Assembly: GCA_914767715.1 (NCBI GenBank)
Contig: OU612072.1
Coordinates: forward strand, 6,262,001-6,326,000
Source of the DNA: Membranipora membranacea
Lineage: Eukaryota > Bryozoa > Gymnolaemata > Cheilostomatida > Membraniporidae
Reading direction: 5' to 3'
Length of the DNA: 64,000 nucleotides
Position 1 is the stretch's first letter; every line of letters starts with the position of its first letter. The notes under the pieces were generated by a model, which had not been told where the DNA came from, ran no database searches, and worked only from the letters and a program-made list of their open reading frames with translations. A program made the translations under genes and the position numbers. Of this stretch, positions 32,666 to 45,520 are shown one piece after another.

Positions 32666-35113
32666 ACTGTTTGGTAGATGTTAAGTATAAGTTACACATC
32701 ATGATCGCAGAATACCAGCTTAGCAATCAATTTATAGCGTCATTCACTAGCTAAGGACAATTTATAACTTCTGAGCTCATTTCTACAGCATCGTGCTGTC
32801 CAATAGGCTCGTTGGCTTCCAATTTGTCGGGAAGTTCTTCAATTTCTTGTCTTTATTATCTACAGTTATCCGTCCATTTGTTATTGTGTGATCTTTCTAA
32901 AATTTTCATATTCAAGTTTTATAATGAGTGTTAAGAGTTTTGATCCATCCAGATTTCAGTAATCCTTGTTGTAGTACTGGCTAATCTTCAGAAACTTTTA
33001 TTTTGATACCGTCCAGATGTCAGTCAATGCCTAGAGGTTTTCCTCAAATTAATTACAATTTTGAAAATAAAAACTTATTATTGTGTGTTAGAATAATTCA
33101 GTTTGGATGCATAAAGACTATACAACCAAGCAAAAATTACTTTTCACTCATATCAATCTCCACAGGTGTTAAGGTATTTTATAGTGTTTCAGGCCAACAT
33201 GTAACACAAGTCTCACCTGTATTGCATTCGTTTGAGAAAAGAGTTGGGAAATATAACCCAAAGTGATCTACGTACCTATTAAAATTGATATCTTCGATAG
33301 TCTACTTCCTGTATACTTGGCATAAATATACCGTTATATATATACATGTATGCATGATGTGTACATGATCCACAGGTGACTATGTGCATGTCCCAGGTAT
33401 TCTAACATAGTAGGGAGTTAGGGTATCAATTATGTCACGTTTGATCCAATTTGCCTGCCACTAGCATTCAACTGGTAAGCAGCAGTTGTCTCAAGGGGGA
33501 GCATTTCCAAATTCTGGCCAACAAGCTCAAACTTTTTCTATCGTTCTGTCAGATGATATGAGCTGTAATGAGAGTATGGGGATATTTTTCCTATATTTCT
33601 CATCTCCAATCACAAGTTGTAGAATCAACAATTAAGATAAAATACGCATCATACACTCTGAAGCAGCAGGGATTCATACCGGCCTCAACAATGATAATAA
33701 AATAAGAAGGAAAAAAATACCCAACAAAATGTAGTAAATTAGCCTACTATAATTTGTCAATGCTGCCTTCATAGAAAGGCATTGGGTGTCAAAGGGATAA
33801 TGTTGTATCTTCCATTTTGTAAAAACTACCGATATCATTGACAAGCCAACCTCAGTATTACTAATTCAGCTGGAGAAACCGTTTTGGTTTGAGATTATAA
33901 ATGTTATTATGAAGGTTTAACCAACAGGGAGCTGAGGTTAACTAAACTAACCCAGACTTGATAAACTGCAAAAAAAAATACTTTGGTTTTTTTCAAAGAA
34001 ATTCTACATGGCCTACGCCCCAGGGACTCTTGATCCACCGAGAGAACTGAGCACATCAAAAACATTAATTGCAGCTGAAAAATGTGGCAGCAGCACAAAG
34101 TTATCTAGCCACATATTCAGTATTAGATAGTATTATAAAACACCAGAAGAAAACAAGAAGAAAAAAAACAACAACAAAAACCAAACAACAACAACATGAT
34201 TGCGTGATTGTGGTTGCGAGTTTATATCTTGTTGTGTTTATATTTGTATATGTTTTTCTATCATGACGTTGTCTCTCACCCATGTTTTTTTTCTATCTCT
34301 AGGTTCGATATCACCGTAACAGGACAGGTCGATCAGGATTAAAGTTCTTTGATGGTTTTCGATTCAGAGGTAGAATAGTGTAATTCGGTGAGTTGTATAT
34401 TTATATAAATTGAGCATTTGCCATTAAATAGTTGTTAGTGTACACCCAAATGCACCATTTCGAGCGTATCACAGCACAGCTTACCATAAATTTGTAATCA
34501 CATATAATTAGCTGCGATAACAACTATTACGAAGAATGAAAATAAGATTATACTGATCAATACTAGCCATACTATATACAAAGACTTCCGATTATCATAG
34601 AAAAGGTAAAAAGAAATAGATATGAGGAACAAAATTGGAAAATAAAAATATAGCATCAAAGCATCAAAAAGAAGAGAAGGAAGAAGATAGCAACAGCAGA
34701 CAAAGTTGCAAACCCCTGAATCATTATGATAATGTAGGGTTTATAACATGAAGTCAGCTCTATTTAAAATATGAAAATTTGAATACCTCGAGGTACTAGG
34801 ATGTTAACCAGTTTCTTTTATAGCAAGAAATATAATTGAAATGAATATAATATGTCTTCAACCAGCCACTTAGTGTTGACTGGAGGCAGGACTAGTAATA
34901 AACCTGATGAATCAGATAGATTCAATACAATCGATAAAATGATTGGCCGTGAGCACCCCCTAGCCTGAATTCTCCTGCTGTAATACTTACACCTGATGAT
35001 TTTCTGATTTGTATGTAAATCTAATGCTGTCTTAAGTGTCGTAACAACTAGAAGATGATGTTAACATATTGTGGATTGTTAAATTCAGGTCAGGTTAGAA
35101 GTTGTTATGTAAT
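32666..35113. other. Convergent spacer between R2 and T2
   Basis: No gene is certain. To about 34012 it matches the region downstream of R3 (62,000-63,380). At 34300-34383 a TCTATCTCTAG acceptor-like site is followed by an open frame, VRYHRNRTGRSGLKFFDGFR and a few more residues to TAG. It could be an alternative last exon of R2 or a remnant; R1 has lost this stretch by deletion and R3 diverges before it. From about 34455 the sequence is the 3' flank of T2. Confidence 0.4.
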
Positions 35114-37261
35114 TCAACTGGTTCTCATCTTCTTCTGGTATATATATTTAATGTAATTGCGTGACGCGGCCACATCAGGATGATTTTCGCCTAATGTGTT
35201 CAATTGGATGGCAAGGCACTTGTTGTAATATTCTAGCGCTCTGTCTAGTTCACCTTTACCCTTATACACAGAACCAATGTTTTTGTATGAGGTGACCACA
35301 CTTGGATGATTTTCGCCTAATGTGTTCAGTTCGATGGCAAGGCACTTGTTGTAATATTCTAGAGCTCTGTCTAGTTCACCTTTGCTGTCATACACAGAAC
35401 CAATGTTATTGTACGAGGTGGCCACACTTGGATGATCTTCACCTAATGTGTTCAGTTCGATGGCAAGGCACTTGTTGTAATATTCTAGAGCTCTGTCTAG
35501 TTCACCTTTGCTGTCATACACAGAACCAATGTTATTGTACGAGGTGGCCACACTTGGATGATCTTCGCCTAATGTGTTCAGTTCGATGGCAAGACACTTG
35601 TTGTAATATTCTAGAGCTCGTTCTAGTTCACCCTTAACCTTATACACAGAACCAATGTTATTGTACGAGGTGGCCACACTTGGATGATCTTCACCTAATG
35701 TGTTCAGTTCGATGGCAAGGCACTTGTTGTAATATTTCAGAGCTCTGTCTAGTTCACCCTTAACCTCATACACAGAACCAATGTTATTGTATGAGGCGGC
35801 CACATCAGGATGATTCTCGCCTAATGTGTTCAATTGGATGGTGAGCGACTTGTCGTGATATTCTAAAGCTCTATCTAGTTCACCTTTACCCTCATACACA
35901 AGACCAATGTTATTGTATAAGGCGGCCACACTTGGATGATCTTCGCCTAATGTGTTCAGTTCGATAGCAAGGCCCTTGTTGTGATATTCCAGAGCTCTGT
36001 CTAGTTCACCCTTAACCTTATACACAGAACCAATGTTATTGTATGAGGTGGCCACATCACAATGATTCTCGCCTAATGTATTCAGTGTGATGGTGAGCGA
36101 CTTGTCGTGATATTCTAGAGCTCTGTCTAGTTCACCTTTACCCTCATACACAAGACCAATGTTATTGTATGAGGCGGCCACATCGGGATGATTCTCGCCT
36201 AATGTATTCAGTCTGATGGTGAGCGACTTATTGAAATGTTCTAGCGCTCTGTATAGTTCACCTTTACCCTTATACACAGAACCAATGTTATTGTATGAGG
36301 TGGCCACATCACAATGATTCTCGCCTAATGTATTCAGTGTGATGGTGAGCGACTTGTCGTGATATTCTAGAGCTCTGTCTAGTTTACCTTTACCCTCATA
36401 CACAGAACCAATGTTATTGTATGAGGTGGCCACATCACAATGATTCTCGCCTAATGTATTCAGTGTGATGGTGAGCGACTTGTCGTAATATTCTAGAGCT
36501 CTGTCTAGTTTACCTTTACCCTCATACACAGAACCAATGTTATTGTATGAGGCGGCCACATCGGGATGATTCTCACCTAATGTATTAAGTCTGATGGTGA
36601 GCGACTTGTCGTGATATTCTAGAGCTCTATCTAGTTCACCTTTACCCTTATACACAGAACCAATGTTACTATATGAGGTGGCCACATCACAATGATTCTC
36701 GCCTAATGTATTCAGTCCGATGGTGAGCGACTTATTGAAATGTTCTAGCGCTCTGTCTAGTTCACCTTTACCCTTATACACAGAACCAATGTTATTGTAT
36801 AAGGCGGCCACATCGGGATGATTCTCGCCTAATGTATTCAGTTGGATGGCAAGGCACTTGTTGTAATATTCCAGAGCTCTGTCTAGTTCACCTTTGCTGT
36901 CAAACACAAGACCAATGTTATTGTATGATGTGGCCACACTTGGATGATCTTCGCCTAATGTATTCAGTTCGATGTTGATGCACATTATGTAGTAAGTAGA
37001 AGCATCATCCTGCTTTCCTAACCAATGGTTCATCAGAGCGAGGTTTTTGTAGCATTCAGTCATATCAGGATGATTTGCACCTAACCTGTTCTCTTTGACA
37101 CTGCGTACTTTGTGAAAGTACTGAAGTGCATTGGCATATTTTCCCATCGCCTCATAGGAGTTTGCTATTTGTTCATATTTGACCTCAGTTCTATCAATCT
37201 CAGCTGAGGAGTTTAATCCTCTCTCTCGAAGATTATCGAAGTCTTCTCTGTTTTGGGCCTC
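35114..37261 (-). CDS. T2 last exon: TPR array of 14 near-identical units
   Basis: The exon starts after TTATATTACAG with E-A-Q-N-R-E-D-F. Two diverged units come first, then fourteen 42-residue units with the core YNNIGSVY-GKGELDRALEY and the linker NTLGENHP or NTLGEDHP, and a closing RNYIKYIYQKKMRTS. It is 756 nt longer than the T1 exon, exactly six units of 126 bp. The unit types differ from T1: YHDKSLTI and HFNKSLTI units with GENHC linkers form a block in the middle that T1 lacks, while the units at the C-terminal side resemble those of T1. Confidence 0.92.
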   Translation of the reverse strand, partial: EAQNREDFDNLRERGLNSSAEIDRTEVKYEQIANSYEAMGKYANALQYFHKVRSVKENRLGANHPDMTECYKNLALMNHWLGKQDDASTYYIMCINIELNTLGEDHPSVATSYNNIGLVFDSKGELDRALEYYNKCLAIQLNTLGENHPDVAALYNNIGSVYKGKGELDRALEHFNKSLTIGLNTLGENHCDVATSYSNIGSVYKGKGELDRALEYHDKSLTIRLNTLGENHPDVAASYNNIGSVYEGKGKLDRALEYYDKSLTITLNTLGENHCDVATSYNNIGSVYEGKGKLDRALEYHDKSLTITLNTLGENHCDVATSYNNIGSVYKGKGELYRALEHFNKSLTIRLNTLGENHPDVAASYNNIGLVYEGKGELDRALEYHDKSLTITLNTLGENHCDVATSYNNIGSVYKVKGELDRALEYHNKGLAIELNTLGEDHPSVAALYNNIGLVYEGKGELDRALEYHDKSLTIQLNTLGENHPDVAASYNNIGSVYEVKGELDRALKYYNKCLAIELNTLGEDHPSVATSYNNIGSVYKVKGELERALEYYNKCLAIELNTLGEDHPSVATSYNNIGSVYDSKGELDRALEYYNKCLAIELNTLGEDHPSVATSYNNIGSVYDSKGELDRALEYYNKCLAIELNTLGENHPSVVTSYKNIGSVYKGKGELDRALEYYNKCLAIQLNTLGENHPDVAASRNYIKYIYQKKMRTS

Positions 37262-40200
37262 CTGTAATATAACATAATAATTATTTGCACCCAAATATTA
37301 TAGTGAGAGATTATATCTTTGGCCTCCTGGCTTGCTTACCTGACTGATGCCTGTTTCGTTACGATCTTGTCAAGAATGCCACTTTATGCAAAATCACCTA
37401 GTCTTTTGTTTTCAAATTAGACAAAGATACCATAGAGGCTTGTGGTCTTATTGTAAAGTAATAAAACTAAAAAACAAGACTTATTAAGGTAAATCCCGTG
37501 TTTACCTGTTTGTTTATAATAACTTACTTAGCCGGAAACCTCAATAAAATTGATTAAAAAATAATAATAGTAACGAAACAACAATCAGGTAATTGTCTTC
37601 TGACATTTAAGAAGAAGGCAACATTTCTTTCTGTTCATACATTGTTCTAATGCAAAGACGATTTATCAAGATTGAGTACCCATGCTAATACTAAGACGCC
37701 AATAATTTATGCCTTCACCTTGATGACAGATTTCAATGATGACAGATTGCATTTTAACTTTTCTAAAAACCAACTAAATTAAATGCGAATTTAAACTAGC
37801 TGGAATCTTGTTTAACCATTACAGTAACAAAATTTTGTAACTCAATTCATTCCCAGGCCATAGTCTAGAAAAAATTATAGGGGAGAAAAATCTATTGAAG
37901 GTGCATTGCTTTAAACTCCTCCTCCTTCCCCATCACAAAACCATTGACTCTGGATAAACGAGCTGTTACCCAGAAACCAAAATTTCTCATCTAGCTTCCA
38001 GTCTTTATTTGTCAGTCACGTTTGAGAACCATCAGATGCAAGGGTAAACAAGGACAAAACAAGACAACACCAACTCCTTCTGTGAGGTCTGGGGCTAAGC
38101 TCCACCCTCCAAAGCATTTTTCAGGTATATGAATAGCAAACAGAAGCCACAAATAAGCTGATTCTGACATGATTTTTTCTTTATATATATAGCGTTTTTA
38201 AGCCACTGTATTTGGCATTCTTCAGGAGGCAGTTTCCCCGCCCCTACCTCACCCTGTAAATACGGGCCTGTAAATTGTTCAAAAACCCTAAACATACCAC
38301 AACACAGCGATATACTTTGCATTGGATATATGGCGCCAAAATATTTGGGTGCACAGATTCGTATATTTTGTAGTCACAGGACAAGAAGTTAAAGATATGA
38401 CTTCATTTCTCTCAGACATTGATATCATTCTCATCACTGCAGCTATGTATGGCCAACATAATCTTTAGTTTGATTCTTATTAGAATGCTAATTGCGCCTT
38501 TGACAAAAAAATTCAACTTGTGGTAAACATTACCAGTGTCAGTATGACAAAAAGTGTGAAAACAAAAATATAACTTCTGACTTAATACACAAAAGTCATA
38601 ATGATCAAATTTTCTCACCTCAAAGTGCTCTGGACTCATGTGCTCATCAGCTATTTGCAGCCCTTTCTTGATTATTCCGTAATCACCCTCAACAGTCTCT
38701 TTTGTTGTATCAGCTGCAGCAGTTGGAGAATTAGGAATGACCGTGGGTAGAAGAACCTTAAAAAATATAAACATACTTAACCTTAGAGATTATTGTGGAT
38801 ATTCTCCAGCTTGACTCAAGCTTTTATACAAGACAGAAGATACAGATGAATTGATCTTCACAAATTAGCAAATAAAAGACAGTTAACGAAAGCAAAGAAA
38901 TAAAAATGAAATTTTCTGCTCTCATCAACTAGCCGCCAGTTCTAACTCAGTTTGCATCCTAGTCCTTGTCGATGGATGCCATGTTGGGTTTCCTTGGGTT
39001 GAGCTAATAGAGAATAGCATAACAAAGTTTTTGTCGCACTAAAACTGGATGATCTGAATCATGATCATGAGAAAAGTGTTTCTCTTCTACTCGTCAACCA
39101 TGCTAAAATAGAACTCTCACCATGTTCTCTAGATTATTCCCTCCGCTGGATTCTACAGGTGAAGTATCCATCTGAGGAGCCTGATGATCATGCCAGGAAG
39201 AGTCTGGCTGTGGGTCCATTATGGGGTCTCTTTCAATTTCTACAATAATGTTAACCGCAAAGTTTTAATGACCCAAAGAAGCAGTGACCGCCATCATAAC
39301 AATAAATTAATTACTCATCATATCACATATCATGTCTATGTATATATTGTATAAGTTCTCATGTTGAATTAATTTAAGTCGCCACACAATAGGAACACTT
39401 TCTACACTGTCAATAGCTGGGTTCAGTGGTATAGTAACAGTATCAGTGGAGCATACCTGTCTCTTCAGTTGGATATATTTCTGTTGGGTTTCTCTCTTCG
39501 AATCGAACTTTGAGTAAATTCGATATCTTTCCCTCTATCTGAAGCCTCGTTCGTATTAAATCCATCTTCAATAAAAAAATATAAGATCAGCTATAGCTTT
39601 CAAATATCTAAAGGGAAAATTCAGTCAACAACTGAATAATATCTCATTCGTTGATCTGCAAATTTTTAGAGTCACAAAATAAACGATTGCACCTATCACA
39701 CCTCCGAGCTCAAACAAGCTACCATTATGAACCATCGATAAGTTTACATACAGAGAAAAGATTAGGCACTGCTAAAACCAACAGCCTTGCCAATCGACTA
39801 ACACATATTGGCCACACTGCCACATATTGATACAGCCAAGCAGCGTAAAGTGTTTGCATGAGGAAGTAAAAAACTGCCATGGCTCATATCCTTGGAATGG
39901 CTGAATTTAAAGCTAGCAACATTCACACACCCTCTTTACTTTTCATATAGACTTCGACTTTAACTAGCCAAAATACATAAGCTACACCCGGATTCTGGAA
40001 AGTGAGCTTTCCCTAAGGGAAGGTAACTCTCGTTCTCTGCATTATGACGTCACAGTCTCCCGAGTGAGAGAATGCGTGTTACCTCTCCTTATGGAAGGCA
40101 CTCTTTCCACCACCAATAGCTTGTGGATAGTACAGCATTGTTTTTACCATGCAAATCTGACACTAATTCACCATAAGTAACTGCCTGTCTATATCATCCT

Positions 40201-43200
40201 TCGGTCTTTGGGTAGCCTTTAAGGGTTCCAAAACATGCGGATGAATTAAGTTTATTTTCTTAGTGTAAGGACCAAAATTTTTTGCCTTTTCAATAATATG
40301 AAAATGATTTTTAATGTCTTAATCATATTTTAGAAGATAACACAAAACTGTTTTCTGTTTTGCTGCGGTTTGCAGAACCCGAATTAACCCTAGCTCATAT
40401 TTACTCCTCCAGGGTAACAGATAAAGGCACTGTAGATTCAGCTTACCTGGCTGCTGTTGATCAATGTGAGGTTTATCTGCCTGATATTCTCAGCTATGTC
40501 AGCGTGTTTTGTCTTGTTCTGGATGATTGTCTGCTTAGCCAGATGTCTTCTCTGCATATAGTCGACTTCTTGTAGTCCGTATTGCTCTCTTATAGCCGCA
40601 ATCTGCAGAACGGATAAAATGTTGTTTACACATGTCGGTACTAGTTTGAATATTCAAACTCTCTTTGTTTTGTAGGTAGCGGCATTTCATTGCCAACAAC
40701 ATCCATACACTGGGTGCCTCAACTAAGGCAGAACATTTGTTTTCTTTTCTACGCACTAGGTCTCATTTGACTGCCCTATTTAGCGGCCCCCTTGAGCGCA
40801 GGTGGCTTGTGTGGGGTAGTACCCTACACCCTTGCCCGCGGCTGCCGGCTACTCTTTATGTTCAAGAGGCAGAGGGGATCTTACTACTGCTCGCAAGCAT
40901 ATAGTCCCTATAGGCCTTCTGTATTTATGGTCCTGATCAAACAGATCTGGCAAGGATGAATGGCTTGCCAGTGCCAAATCAGATATGACAGCCAGCGAAT
41001 CTGGATCATAAGATCACAAGTCTTTACCCTTAAACGTCACTGTTTTGACGCACTGTTTCATTACCTTCTGATCTCTAGCCAGATTAATTTCTTTAATGAC
41101 CTTCTCAGTCTCTTTATCCCACTCAGATAACATGGCTGTAGATTTTCTTATCTGACCTTCTATTCCTTTGAATCTGACATTCAGACTATCCCTCAGAGTC
41201 ACAAGACTGGAACAAACTTTTGATGCTAGTTTTTCCAGTGGTATATATTTATGTGATTTACCTACAAGATGAATAAATATTTAAATTTCAGTATATTTTG
41301 ATCGTTCTCCTGAAAATGATGATGCATTCGCATTCAGGTATTGTTCAATTTAGCCCTCCCCACCCCTCCTGACCGACAGCCTCTAGCCGGAGGTGGTTTA
41401 TATTCTCATAAGCCCTCTGCTGTCAAGCCCGAGATATTTGATATTCTACAATCACCCTCTCCCTTACTAACCCATTACTGGTACTCTTGCTACATAGTAG
41501 AAATACAAATGTGACTTTTTGGCATAAATAGTAACAAAAAATGCACCAACATTTCCCACCTGTTTCACAATCTTGCGGGGAATTGAGACAACCGACACAA
41601 AACATTTGACAGCAGTTTTCACATCCAACACAATATAACTCTCCATCATGTCTGTCACAAAGCTTTGAACCGTCCGTTGATATTCGCCTCTCACTTATAT
41701 CATCAGTAATCATGGCGTCCTGTATAGGGACATTCTCTCTTTTAAGAGAAGATGTCGGTCTCACCAGCTGCACCACCTAAATAATGAATATAAATTGTAA
41801 CCCTTACATCTACATCATTTAGTACATGAGGAGTTCACTTGGATAGAAGGCTGAATGTTAACCATCATATTGGTACAGTCATATCAAAGTGAAACACAAG
41901 ACGTTTCCTGATGAGAAAACTGAAGACAATAGGACTCAATGCCGATGGGCTGAAGATGTTTTACATATCCGACATTCGATCTATCATCAGCTATGCTGCT
42001 CCATCAGGGCAAATGATCCTACCCACCCGTTAGATAATAGAATTATTTTTAATGACTCCACACAAACATCTTCTTGGACAGTTAGCAATTTTAGACCAAA
42101 GTGATGTCGCACTGAGAAGAGATGTCGCAGCTTCTTTAATTGTTTATGTCATACCGTGACAACAACTTTTATGAAAGCTTAAACCATATCAGTACCGTTT
42201 CTACCCAGAGCAGTCCAGTGATCCATTTTTATTATCATATGGTAATATCTGGTCTGTTTTTAAAGCTAAACCAAGTTCAGCTTAAAAAATATTATGTTCA
42301 TCTTATCCTACTGTCTAAAAGGCTCACAAGGTTTGGTTTTGAGACAATATACCATAGTGTTATTATACTCTATGCAATATACAATTATACTATCTGATGA
42401 CTAAGGTCCATATATTATTACTGACTCTCTACACAAGCTCAAATATAACTAACCTTCTGTGAAGTCCTCACAGGTTTCTTTGCTGGTGGACATTGAGGTG
42501 GCTCATGCCATGAGCAGCCTGGCTGAGAATCCAGTAACGGATCATAGCCTTTGTTACCATCTGCAAAATGGAATCAATTCATCTTTACTATTCAACTATA
42601 AGTTATTAAATTTTATCATAAGGCTATTGGTAGAGGCTGTGTAAAGTTAAGTCTATCATAGAATGTTCACGACTAGTCAAACCAAAGCTCAGCTGACTTA
42701 CTGTCAACAGTAGATTTCTCAGATAGAACATGAGGCTCCACTGTGTCTTTAGCAGATAATTTCATTTCTTTTTGAGACACATCAGTCTCATTCTGGGTCA
42801 GCACTGTTATAAAAGAATGCAATAAATAGGAAAACAGTAGAGGCATCTGATCATCTGTCAAACTACCCTTTGTTGATGAAAGAAAAGTTGGTTCTTTAGA
42901 TATGTGGTGAACGACTTTCACCAGGAGATTGGGTATATGAAGGAACTGAAATCGAGTAATAGTGTATCTACAGTCAAACTATTGTAAATAAACTTAATAT
43001 TATCTCAAGTTTTTGTTGGATTTGGATGATTGCCAAAAGTCTTATGTCAGCTAAATATATAAGGCACTCAGGCAGTAGGCCTATTGATGTGTATGAACGC
43101 TGATTGACAAATGACGCAACTCTGGATTTGATAATTGAATCAGGGAAAAACCCAAGTGATCAGCGTGATGCAAGACATTTTGATAATAGGCCTATACATA

Positions 43201-45520
43201 TTTGGGTTTACATTATTGGCTATAGACACTGGCTCATATATAATAGCGCCTTATTTATCGTTTGAGTAACCCGAGCTAACCAGTTTATACATCTAGGACA
43301 CTGTCGACTAAGGACTAAAAGAAGCAACGCAAAATATGAAAATCAACTCAGGCAAGCTAACCAAAAAACATATCAATGGAAAGTTGATATAAGACTTTCA
43401 TTATGTAATCTTTTAATCGATGGCTTTTTGGACAGTGGCTCTTAGTACAGTGGCCATTTGGACAGTGAATTTTTGGACGGTGGCTTTTTGGACAGTGATC
43501 TTATGACTGATTGCCATTTGGATAGTGAAATAACTGCCTTATGGGTAGCGGCCCTAGGCCAGTGGTCTTATGGGTAGTGGACTTTTGAACAGTGATTTCA
43601 TGACCAGTCGATTTTTGGCAGTTGCCTTTTGGGTGATCACAGAAAACACAATACAACGCGTAGGCCCGATGATGCTATCAAATTGAATTGGAATTGAAAT
43701 TAGGTATAGAAAGTGGCAGCACTGACTCAGCAGCAGGACGGTGAATGGTAAGTGGTATACCTTGTTGTGGTGATCGTAGTGACATCAGACCCATTGCAGC
43801 ATCATAAATTTGAGGTGATGATATACACAGATCAGCAGAAGCTACAGATAGTGGGTCGGTGATGATGTCATCACTTAGTTCTGTTTGTGAGGCTCTGTTT
43901 CCTCCGAATTCATCAGAATTTTCTTTGTCAGGTTCATCGTCAATGATCACTAGTTCTGTAATATCTGCCGTTGCACTAGAGGGGTAGGGTCTGAGGCGGT
44001 AGCTTGATGGTATAATTGATTGTTTAGTACTAGCTGCTGATTTCTTTGGTTTGAACATTACATCTTTGACCACTTGTAAGAAAAAAATTGAGATGTTAGT
44101 CTTGATTTGATTGAAAACTAAAGAATTGTTCTGCACTCGCAAGTCATTTTAATTTCATAAGAAAAATACAACATCATTGAGTGCATGCCAGGTCAATAAA
44201 AGGAACCAATAACATAAACAAAAACTTGTACAGGCAGGAATCAGAATTCCGTCTGAAACATTATGCATCGCAGGGCAATAGTTTCGAATAAATAGTAAGC
44301 GAGAGAAAATTTCTGAGCGTGTGAACCAACACCGGGTAGGCTTTTGTAAGCTCCACCTATGTAGTCTGGGTCAATTACCCAGCCTCTCATTTTAAGGTAT
44401 GTAACAAGCAAATCAAACGCTGATTCTGACATGGAATATCCAATATTCTAGTACAGCGTTTTTAGGCCACTCTTTTTAGCATTCTGGGGGACGGTGCCTC
44501 CCTGCCTCCCTGCCTCCCTGCCTCCCTGCCTCACCTAGAACTACAGGCCTGCATAGTACATATATTAATGTGACCATGATCGGAATAAGGTTTTTTTCAC
44601 ATTTCAGAAACCTCGTAAGTTTCATATCCAATTGTTGGTTTACTCATATCAAGCTTATAGGTGGAGAAAATATTAGGCACCGTAAACGTATCCAATCAAG
44701 ATGAAATGTTCAAACTTTGGTTTTGCCACTGATTATTGGCAGACATTGGTTATGCTAATTGAATTTCACAAATAGCTCAGTATGTCATATTATACCTACA
44801 GGAATACAATGAATAGAAACTTCTTCAGCAGCACAATTTCACAGGAATATAAAGTAGATAAGCCAAGCAGTACAGTACAATAAACGCCAAGATAATGTTA
44901 GTTATTTTAGCCCTGAAATGAATGAACCATTATTGAACTTCAAAAGTTGGAAAAAATACTTCGGGTTTTATGTCACTGTTTTGCTGTGACTTTTCCACTC
45001 CCGTGGACAACACAATCATCTTCAACAACAACAAGAAGGAGATCACATTTACTCTTGTCGAGTAGTAATAAAACTCAGGTAACTTGGATATGACAAATTT
45101 CTTACCTCTGATATCTGTCTCGGTGTCTAGCTCTGTTACTTTTGGTTTCACCTCAATATGAGAGCCCTCTTCATCTGGTATCTGCAGGAGCTGAGCGGCG
45201 TCAATCTTTGTCTTCTTTGTGCTTGATGACACGTCTGTTCCTCCCAAGACTTGTCCCGGTTTCCTCTTGTTCACATGCCTTATGTCGGATGTTATTCTTT
45301 TCCGCGAAGAACTTGATGGTGATGAGGCCACGGTTTCACGAATCTTCTTCTCTTGTTTGATAAGTTTATAAAGATGGCGGCGAGTAATTCCACATCTCTG
45401 AGTTGTTGTAGATACTTTGCCGCATCTATTCCACTCATCTAGAATCTCGATTTTTCTTTCGAGTGTCAAATCATTTCTCTTTCTCTTCACAACACTCCGA
45501 GTATCCCTGTTATTGGCCAT
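35114..45520 (-). CDS. T2: helix-turn-helix / B-box / coiled-coil / TPR protein (11 exons, 14 near-identical TPRs)
   Basis: Exons in transcript order: 45106-45520, 43761-44072, 42702-42803, 42454-42560, 41560-41776, 41065-41261, 40447-40602, 39457-39565, 39121-39239, 38619-38756, 35114-37261. All are GT-AG, in phase, 4020 nt, 1339 residues. The domains follow T1: helix-turn-helix (about 18-60), linker, B-box (C352-C382, with C-D-R-H, C-x2-C and F-C-x2-C), coiled coil (about 390-525) and TPR array (625-1339). It has no broken site: the B-box acceptor lost in T1 is intact here (TTATTTAG). It is therefore the better reference for the family. It stands tail to tail with R2 (2.8 kb) and head to head with R3 (4.3 kb). 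Likely a nuclear DNA-binding and protein-binding scaffold; this is inferred from domains only. Confidence 0.87.
38090..38300. repeat. Dispersed repeat, copy in intron 10 of T2
   Basis: Counterpart of 8500-8715, with small changes (a TATATATA stretch replaces TCAATTATA). Confidence 0.4.
41560..41776 (-). CDS. T2 B-box zinc-finger exon
   Basis: Reads VVQLVRPTSSLKRE and onward to SKLCDRHDGELYCVGCENC, then a run with F-C-V-G-C and Q-D-C. The residues CDRH-DGELYC-x2-C closely follow the B-box type 2 pattern. It joins the coiled-coil exon (41065-41261) in phase 1, giving the B-box plus coiled-coil pair of TRIM proteins. No RING domain precedes it. Confidence 0.82.
43380..43640. repeat. Degenerate short repeats in intron 2 of T2
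   Basis: Variants of TTTTGGACAGTGGC recur about every 20 bases over roughly 200 bases. T1 has shorter runs of the same in both halves of its duplicated intron (about 13215-13320 and 14515-14640). Confidence 0.6.
44330..44560. repeat. Dispersed repeat in intron 1 of T2, with an 8-bp microsatellite
   Basis: Counterpart of 15545-15740. It contains GCCTCCCT repeated about four and a half times at 44495-44532, against about one and a half times in T1, a further case of repeat growth. Confidence 0.6.
45106..45520 (-). CDS. T2 exon 1: CENP-B/Psq-type helix-turn-helix
   Basis: Same length as in T1 (415 nt) with few changes: HLYKLIKQ for HLDKLIRQ in the recognition-helix region, and AAQ for TDQ further on. 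A Met upstream in the same frame (45595) is rejected as start because the T1 sequence there is out of frame by one base. Confidence 0.85.
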
